Assembly (NCBI GenBank): GCA_002438625.1
Contig: DJPS01000055.1
Coordinates: 60,778 to 82,256, forward strand
Direction: 5' to 3'
Length of the DNA stretch: 21,479 bases
From: Christensenella sp. UBA6406
GTDB taxonomy: Bacteria > Bacillota > Clostridia > Christensenellales > UBA1242
Below, piece by piece: positions 16,284-21,479 of this stretch. Positions within the stretch are counted from its first letter, which is position 1, and every line of letters starts with the position of its first letter. The position numbers and the translations under genes were made by a program. The notes beneath the pieces were generated by a model. The model made no database searches, was not told where the DNA came from, and saw only the letters and a program-made list of their open reading frames with translations.

Positions 16284-18572
16284 CTAAATTGATTGCCCAT
16301 CATTTAAAATCAACTGCTTTCTCCTTTCTTTCTCCGCCTTGCCCATATCTTTGGTAAATGGTTTGCCATTCCTATAAACGACATATTGACCTTCGCTAAA
16401 CACATCGCTATAACACATAACCCCATCAACCACAAACGGACATTTAACAGAAAACTCCGCACTCGTTTCCAAAAAATAATCAGCACAAAGAGAATCAACA
16501 TCAGTTGCATTACATCCAATTACAACATTGTCAACCTTAGCCCCATTAGCCCGCATTGTCGTAACCAAATTATCACACAAACGCCCTATGCACGCCCTAA
16601 CTTCATCCTTCTTGCCATAATTCACAACCTTATCACAAATGTCAGGCACTTCAATGTTGTCAAGTGCAATCGTGCCCGTCTTATCATCATACCAAACCCA
16701 CGACTGTGCCACAATCTCGCCACCACACTCAATCACAACAAAACCACTGTTTGGGTCAGTCTCTCCAACCACAACACAACTCTCACCAACCCCGCCAATT
16801 CTCTGGCAACAGTTCGTTAAATTGCCAAGCACCAATCCAAGCGGGTCATCCTTTCCAATAAAGCGGTATTTCACATCACTCTCACTCTTATCAGCACGCA
16901 CCCTCAACACTTGCTCACTCTTAATAACCTTACCTTTCTCAAACAATCCCTGTGCCTTTTCAAACTGACTTTGCGACATATGTGCCCTACCACAATACTT
17001 AGCCAACTCTTCATTCCCAGCCAAAACGCCACTATAAACATTTTCAAATTCACAATCGGCAAGATTTAATCTTTGATTATTGGACCTAGAAAGCACTTTC
17101 TTCTTGCAAGAACTCAAAATCATATCAAAATCATTATAAATTGAACTTAACCTTCTCTTTCCATCAACGCCAACACTATATTCAACATTGAACTCTTCAT
17201 TCTCTTTAACCAAACTTACCTTTTTCTCCATAATCGCATTAAAATTTGCCACAAAAAATTCAGCAAATTGCAAATTGATTGTAGATTTATTTTTAAAAAA
17301 TAGATTTTCATATATTAAATTTTTTCTATAAGGATTTTCTATAATATTATTCCTAACAAACGCCTCAACCAACTGCTCCAACGGCATTGACCTTGCAACC
17401 TTATTCACTTTACCATTTATAAGCGTTTCAATGTATTCCTTGTTCTTATTGCCCTTAACCTTGTCCAAATCCCCAAGTTTGTGTCTAACCAAATCTTTCG
17501 CAAGCAATGCCTTATAAGCGTCTAACTCAGCCTTATTCACTTCCCCCGTAAACGCATTTTTCGCACCAAAATATCCAAGCATTCTCAAAAGTGATAACGC
17601 ACTTATATCCGCATTATAAAGCACACTGCAACCCCTTGTCATCTCCTTACAAAGTTGCATAACTTTATCATAATTCTTTATAAAAACAGCAAACTCATCC
17701 TTACTGCAAAACAAATTAAGTTGCTTAGCATTTAATTCTATTCCCGCCTTTTCCGCCATTCTATAAAGCCCAAGACTAACAATTTTAATTGCACTTAATT
17801 TATCATCGTACCTATCAAAAGTGAATAATTTATTATTATTTTTATCAAATACATTGATTTTTGTCGTATATACAAAACAATCACTAAAACTGCCACTTTC
17901 CGCACCAATTAAGTCAGCCCCAACATTAAACTCACCACACCTTAATGCCCAAACCGTGCCAATCTCCTTTACATTGTTTGCCCCACGCATATCAAACTTA
18001 TCCACAACACTCGCACTTATAAAAAACTTTCCAAGCCTTTTAAGCTTATCACATCCGCTTATGTCAAAACTCCCAAGTCTCACACAACCCGAAAATGCCA
18101 AATCCCCAATTTCTTCAATAGGCAAATTAGATAAATTAACCTCACTTAAACTAAAACACTTCATAAACGCTTCATTGCCAATCAATCTAAGCCCCTTACA
18201 TTTTTCAAAATCTATACCATTTAAATCCCAGCAACGCTTGAAAGCTCCAGCCCCAATCTCTTTAAGCCCACTAGGAAAATCAATCTCGCTCAACTTCCAA
18301 CAATTATAAAAGCACTCAAAAGGAATCACACTCAAATTTTTACAATTAGACAAATCAATTTTTTCAAGTGTGCCACATCCACTAAATTGACTATCGCAAA
18401 ACCCATTAAACTCACTCCCTTGTTCAAAAGAAAGTGCCGTAAAATTTTCGCTATTTCTTAATTTTTTAGAAACAACACTGCTAATTGACTTCACATCCTT
18501 AGGCACGCAAAGTTCGCCATTAATCAAATCACTTTCACTAACATAAGTTAAAACACCATCAACAACTTTCAT
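16284..18572 (-). CDS. Paralogous leucine-rich repeat protein with the same TNCCQ C-terminal domain
   Basis: This 762-aa tandem paralogue of the 13375-16047 product also has no known function. About seven BspA-type repeats lie at residues 45-235 (for example LSVIPFECFYNCWKLSEIDF, LKEIGAGAFKRCWDLNGIDF), fewer and more divergent than in the partner. Residues about 285-745 match the partner's C-terminus: LRMLGYFGAKNAFTGEVNKAE, LINGKVNKVARS, LSRSNNQRLNLAD, then GDPLGLVLGN, TNCCQ (586-590), GGVGESC, AQSWVWYD, ALDNIEVP, VVIG, CPF and GQYVVY. Conserved Cys in both proteins include the NCC pair, the GE-x-C Cys, two in the C-x3-R-x-CDN stretch, and CPF. The last ~20 residues (KAEKERRKQLILNDGQ) are charged and unique. 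No signal peptide is seen. ATG 18572 follows AAGAGA closely and AGGGA further off. Its leader partly matches that of the partner, supporting duplication of gene plus leader. Confidence 0.85.
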   Translation of the reverse strand: MKVVDGVLTYVSESDLINGELCVPKDVKSISSVVSKKLRNSENFTALSFEQGSEFNGFCDSQFSGCGTLEKIDLSNCKNLSVIPFECFYNCWKLSEIDFPSGLKEIGAGAFKRCWDLNGIDFEKCKGLRLIGNEAFMKCFSLSEVNLSNLPIEEIGDLAFSGCVRLGSFDISGCDKLKRLGKFFISASVVDKFDMRGANNVKEIGTVWALRCGEFNVGADLIGAESGSFSDCFVYTTKINVFDKNNNKLFTFDRYDDKLSAIKIVSLGLYRMAEKAGIELNAKQLNLFCSKDEFAVFIKNYDKVMQLCKEMTRGCSVLYNADISALSLLRMLGYFGAKNAFTGEVNKAELDAYKALLAKDLVRHKLGDLDKVKGNKNKEYIETLINGKVNKVARSMPLEQLVEAFVRNNIIENPYRKNLIYENLFFKNKSTINLQFAEFFVANFNAIMEKKVSLVKENEEFNVEYSVGVDGKRRLSSIYNDFDMILSSCKKKVLSRSNNQRLNLADCEFENVYSGVLAGNEELAKYCGRAHMSQSQFEKAQGLFEKGKVIKSEQVLRVRADKSESDVKYRFIGKDDPLGLVLGNLTNCCQRIGGVGESCVVVGETDPNSGFVVIECGGEIVAQSWVWYDDKTGTIALDNIEVPDICDKVVNYGKKDEVRACIGRLCDNLVTTMRANGAKVDNVVIGCNATDVDSLCADYFLETSAEFSVKCPFVVDGVMCYSDVFSEGQYVVYRNGKPFTKDMGKAEKERRKQLILNDGQSI

Positions 18573-19004
18573 ATCTCTTTATTCCCTATTTTTTTATCTC
18601 TTTACTTTTCCTTCCTAAAACCTTTCCATTTCGCCCTTAACTTAAACCAACCCAAAACACAAAACTAAAATTGAATAAAATTAATTTAAATTAAAATCAA
18701 ATTGAATTATATAAATATTTAAATTTTAAAATGATAAATTAGTTTATTAATTAAATAATGCAAAATTAAATAAAAATTAAACCAATCAATCAACCGCCAC
18801 AAACGCCAAAAGTTAAACTTATAATGATAAAATTAAAATTTTCAAAATGCAATAAAATTAAAACAAATTCAAACCAAACAATCTTAAAGTCATAACCAAA
18901 TTAAAAGGCAAAATAAATTATAAATCAATCTTCTTTTCAATCATCTTTCTTCACTTCTTTCTTCTTTCACACTCTCACACTCAAAAGCGACACAAAAGCC
19001 AACA
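18573..19004. other. AT-rich gap and leader of the 762-aa LRR gene
   Basis: No gene is visible. The 18650-18730 part aligns by eye with the 16090-16165 leader of the other LRR gene (shared AAAACTAAAATTGA, then similar AT blocks). TATAAT occurs on the minus strand at 18706-18711 and 18917-18922, but neither has a good -35 at normal spacing, so I do not call a promoter. Confidence 0.5.
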
Positions 19005-19583
19005 TTACATTCCCAACTCTTGCAACTCGCCATTGCCAGATTTTATCACATCCACTTTGCGAGACTTATCCTTAACACTTTGAAACTTGCTATAAAACTC
19101 CTCTATCGCCCTAAGCATAGACTTACGATATCCCCCCTTAACCGTTGTCTTCATCTCAATGCCTTGACACCTAGATGCCTTATAACCGCCCCACTTGCAC
19201 TTTTCGCCCCTAAACTCAAACTCACACACAAAAGGCTTTAACAAATATTTATAAACCACCGCATCAAACTTTGCCGTTCTTTTAAACGATGACATATCAA
19301 ACCCTTCCGCACCAAACGCATTTCGTAAATTGTTTTTGCCACTCTTCTCATCAAACAACTTATATAAAACCGCATCTTCACTTAAATAATCACAAAACTC
19401 ACATTCGCCCACAAATCCGCCAATCACTTTGCCACTTTTAAAAAGCGAAACTTTTTGCCCATCTAAATCTACAAACTCATCCCCACTTTTAATCAAAAAC
19501 TTAACCTTTTCACTTTGCGGTAACCCAAGATATCCGCTAAACAGCCCAACTTTAAGTATGTAAACATCCCTAACATCAATCAT
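19005..19583 (-). CDS. Hypothetical 192-aa protein with CxxC motif
   Basis: I do not recognise this protein. It is mixed alpha/beta and soluble-looking, without signal peptide or membrane helix. Five Cys residues (61, 64, 120, 129, 139) include a CEFC motif at 61-64, so metal binding is possible. The middle (about 100-152) is basic and aromatic: KFDAVVYKYLLKPF, EKCKWGGYKASRCQG. The C-terminal third has a helix SMLRAIEEFYSKFQ. It is probably real: an extended -10 promoter lies upstream and TAGGAGAA precedes ATG 19583 by about 12 bases. Its base usage matches its neighbours. It lies 432 bases upstream of the LRR pair on the same strand, so co-transcription is possible but unproven. It is divergent from the second ATPase gene. 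Confidence 0.7.
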   Translation of the reverse strand: MIDVRDVYILKVGLFSGYLGLPQSEKVKFLIKSGDEFVDLDGQKVSLFKSGKVIGGFVGECEFCDYLSEDAVLYKLFDEKSGKNNLRNAFGAEGFDMSSFKRTAKFDAVVYKYLLKPFVCEFEFRGEKCKWGGYKASRCQGIEMKTTVKGGYRKSMLRAIEEFYSKFQSVKDKSRKVDVIKSGNGELQELGM

Positions 19584-19722
19584 TTTTAAACAATTCTCCT
19601 AAACATAAAATCACGCCCATAATCCACCAAATAAAAAATGAATTATTATTTTAATTTAAAAATGCAAAATTAATAAAATTAAAATCTAAGCAACTTTATT
19701 TTATCCATTTTTTCCTATTTAA

Positions 19723-19751
19723 ATTATATCAAAATTTAAAGCAAAAATCAA
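19723..19751 (-). promoter_or_regulatory. Promoter of the 192-aa gene
   Basis: Minus strand: TTGATT (19746-19751), 17 bases, then TATAAT (19723-19728) preceded by TGA. The boxes and spacing equal those of the restriction operon promoter at 9497-9525. Leader about 130 bases. Confidence 0.7.
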
Positions 19752-19828
19752 TAGAATTTTAAATAAAATTATATGCAATAAATTTTTAATTTTTTACCAC
19801 ACCAACCCCACCCCCCAAAAGCCAAACA

Positions 19829-19980
19829 CTGTCAAATTCCTAAACATTTTCATTCGCAAGATTGTCAAATTCTTAACCCTTTTTACGCACAAGATTGTCA
19901 AATTCCTAAACATTTTTGCCCTTAACATTGTCAAAAAATCAAACATTTTTGCTCATTACATTGTCAAATTCCTAAATTTC
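19829..19980. repeat. 33-bp tandem repeat array upstream of the second DUF4143 ATPase
   Basis: The GTCAAA of each unit begins at 19831, 19864, 19897, 19930 and 19963, an exact 33-bp period. The unit is roughly TTGTCAAATTCCTAAACATT, then TTTGC and a variable ten bases ending AAGA or AACA. The last unit is shortened and runs into TTGACAA (19983-19989), the reverse complement of TTGTCAA, which is also the -35 box of the ATPase promoter. Whole units are conserved, so this is not a CRISPR array. Confidence 0.8.
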
Positions 19981-19982
19981 GC

Positions 19983-20011
19983 TTGACAAACTGCCCCAAA
20001 ACAACTAAAAT
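19983..20011 (+). promoter_or_regulatory. Promoter of the second DUF4143 ATPase gene
   Basis: A perfect TTGACA (19983-19988), 17 bases, then TAAAAT (20006-20011). The -35 forms an inverted pair with TTGTCAA (19961-19967) of the last array unit, so a factor binding the array would probably compete with or touch RNA polymerase. Leader about 30 bases with AAAAGGAAAA before the start. Confidence 0.75.
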
Positions 20012-20047
20012 AAATATAGAAAAAATGAAAAGGAAAAGCACCAAAAA

Positions 20048-21346
20048 ATGTTAAAAAGAAAAATTGAAAGCACATTAAAGGAATGGAAAGAAACAAAGAA
20101 AAATGAATGTTTGCTAGTCAAAGGAGCAAGACAAGTTGGCAAAACATTTATAATAAAAAAATTTGGCAAAGAAAATTATAAAAGTTTTATCTATATAAAT
20201 TTTGTTGAAAATGAAGATTATAAACAAATTTTTGAAAACTCTTTAAATGCGGATGAAATTTATAAAAAAATCTCAATCTATATCAGCGGTGCAGAATTCA
20301 TAGAGAAAAATACGCTAATTTTCTTAGATGAAATACAAGAATGCCCCAACGCCCGCACGGCATTAAAGTTTTTGGCTATTGATGATAAATACGATGTTAT
20401 CGCATCTGGCTCTCTTTTGGGAATAAATTACAAAAGCATTTCATCAATCCCTGTCGGTTACGAACGCCAAATTGAAATGCACGCATTAGATTTTGAAGAA
20501 TTTTTGTGGGCTGTTGGCAAAAATCAAATGGCAATAGATTATTTAAAAGAGTTTTTCACTTCACTAAACCACTTAGATAACTCAATCAATAATGAATTTA
20601 TGAATTTAGTTAAAAGTTTTATGGTCGTTGGCGGGATGCCAAGTGTCGTAAACACCTTTTTAGGAACAAACAACTATCAAACCACCCACAACGAACAAGA
20701 AAAGATTTTAAGCAGTTACATTGCTGATATAGAAAAATATGCAACAATAAATGAAAAACAAAAGATAAAAAACTGCTACTTTTCCATTCCTAGACAACTT
20801 GCCAAAGAAAATAAAAAGTTTCAATACAAAACCGTAACCCCAGACGGCACAGGCAAAAAATACGAAAACAGTTTAGATTGGCTTGTTGATGCATCTTTAA
20901 TAAAATTATGCCACAATGTTTCAACCCCACTTTTCCCGCTTGTCGCATACGAAAAAGTTGAACAATTTAAAGTCTATGCAACAGACATAGGGCTTCTAAC
21001 TTGTATGTATGGATTAGAACTTCAACTTTCCATTTTAAAAGACACCCTGCAAGGTCCAGCAAAAGGCGGAATATTTGAAAACTTAGTCTTTGACATCCTA
21101 AACAAAAACGGGCATAAACTTAATTATTACAAAACTGAAAACAGCGAACAAGAAATTGAATTTCTTATAACAAAAAATTCGGCAGTCATTCCAATAGAAG
21201 TAAAATCTAAAAACGGAGCAACCCTATCACTTAACACATTTATGCAAAAATTCAACCCGCCTTACGCCTATAAATTGATAGACGGCAATTTAGGTCAAGC
21301 AGATAAGAAAATCACACTCCCGCTTTATATGGCAATGTTTATCTAA
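20048..21346 (+). CDS. AAA_14/DUF4143-type ATPase with PD-(D/E)XK-like C-terminus
   Basis: This is a second member of the P-loop ATPase plus DUF4143 family, distant from the 11821-13038 product. Walker A GARQVGKT (26-33), Walker B IFLDEIQ (91-97), sensor-like VIASGSLLGI and PVGYERQIEMHALDFEEF follow the family order. The C-terminus has GGIFENLVFDIL, then EIEFLI and IPIEVKSKNG; the IEVK keeps the ExK signature of PD-(D/E)XK nuclease folds, unlike the first ATPase where this reads QVA. Length (432 aa) is normal. AAAAGGAAAA lies about 8 bases before ATG 20048. It is divergent from the 192-aa gene and has a near-consensus promoter with a 33-bp repeat array against the -35. Function unknown; binding of its own upstream repeats is a hypothesis. 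Confidence 0.9.
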   Translation: MLKRKIESTLKEWKETKKNECLLVKGARQVGKTFIIKKFGKENYKSFIYINFVENEDYKQIFENSLNADEIYKKISIYISGAEFIEKNTLIFLDEIQECPNARTALKFLAIDDKYDVIASGSLLGINYKSISSIPVGYERQIEMHALDFEEFLWAVGKNQMAIDYLKEFFTSLNHLDNSINNEFMNLVKSFMVVGGMPSVVNTFLGTNNYQTTHNEQEKILSSYIADIEKYATINEKQKIKNCYFSIPRQLAKENKKFQYKTVTPDGTGKKYENSLDWLVDASLIKLCHNVSTPLFPLVAYEKVEQFKVYATDIGLLTCMYGLELQLSILKDTLQGPAKGGIFENLVFDILNKNGHKLNYYKTENSEQEIEFLITKNSAVIPIEVKSKNGATLSLNTFMQKFNPPYAYKLIDGNLGQADKKITLPLYMAMFI

Positions 21347-21479
21347 AATAAATAAAAAGGCAAAAATTAAAAAATAAAATAGGATAAAATAAAATTAATT
21401 TAAAATTAAAATAGCATAAAATAAAATCATAATCAATCAATAAGAACATTACACAATCAAACTATAAAGCAAATAAAAA
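21347..21479. other. AT-rich tail after the second ATPase gene
   Basis: No gene or clear terminator is visible. AAAATAAAAT-type runs recur, and the window ends here. Confidence 0.4.

Noticed and set aside
13375..18572. Secreted surface adhesin role for the LRR proteins, as for BspA
   Set aside because: No signal peptide, transmembrane segment or wall-anchor motif is present, and the C-termini are Cys-containing and globular.
19829..19980. CRISPR array
   Set aside because: The entire 33-bp unit is repeated; there are no unique spacers and no cas genes.

Overview
The window is about 21.5 kb of AT-rich bacterial DNA using the standard bacterial code: TGG is the only Trp codon, and TAA, TAG and TGA all serve as stops. 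AGGAG-type ribosome sites, several TTGAxx / TATAAT promoters (three with the extended form TGATATAAT) and the protein families suggest a low-GC Firmicute, probably an uncultured gut Clostridia or Bacilli lineage. That placement is inference. The + strand is strongly C-rich and G-poor, and 9 of 12 genes lie on the minus strand, as expected if minus is the leading strand.

Layout. (1) 1-3.9 kb: a lone phage terminase large subunit (minus) with a long repeat-built N-terminal extension, then about 1.1 kb of AT-rich non-coding DNA with a possible MITE-like inverted-repeat unit and a 21-bp tandem array. (2) 3.97-5.07 kb: a family 2 glycosyltransferase with TPRs (plus). (3) 5.1-5.8 kb: a GC-richer, C-biased repeat patch without believable genes. 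(4) 6.2-6.5 kb: a small orphan gene with a strong promoter, sharing a bidirectional terminator with the next operon. (5) 6.56-9.53 kb: a minus-strand operon of M.HaeIII-like cytosine methyltransferase, HaeIII-like endonuclease and BRO-N/Fic protein. (6) uvrB. (7) A DUF4143-type ATPase. (8) Two large tandem paralogues with BspA-type leucine-rich repeats joined to a shared ~465-residue C-terminal region I cannot name, then a 192-aa orphan. (9) A second DUF4143-type ATPase (plus).

How it works together. The methyltransferase and endonuclease should form a GGCC-specific type II restriction-modification system. Its base skew differs from its neighbours, so it looks recently inserted beside uvrB. 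Fic is co-oriented and probably co-transcribed with it. UvrB is a core repair protein and anchors the window to the chromosome. The rest looks accessory.

Most novel signals: the paired LRR proteins, which lack signal peptides and share a C-terminal domain with a TNCCQ-x2-GGVGE-x-C signature; the two DUF4143 ATPase genes, each with a tandem array (41-bp or 33-bp period) ending just upstream of its -35 box; and the word AAATTGATTT, recurring about a dozen times in gene leaders and, as NQF repeats, inside the terminase extension.
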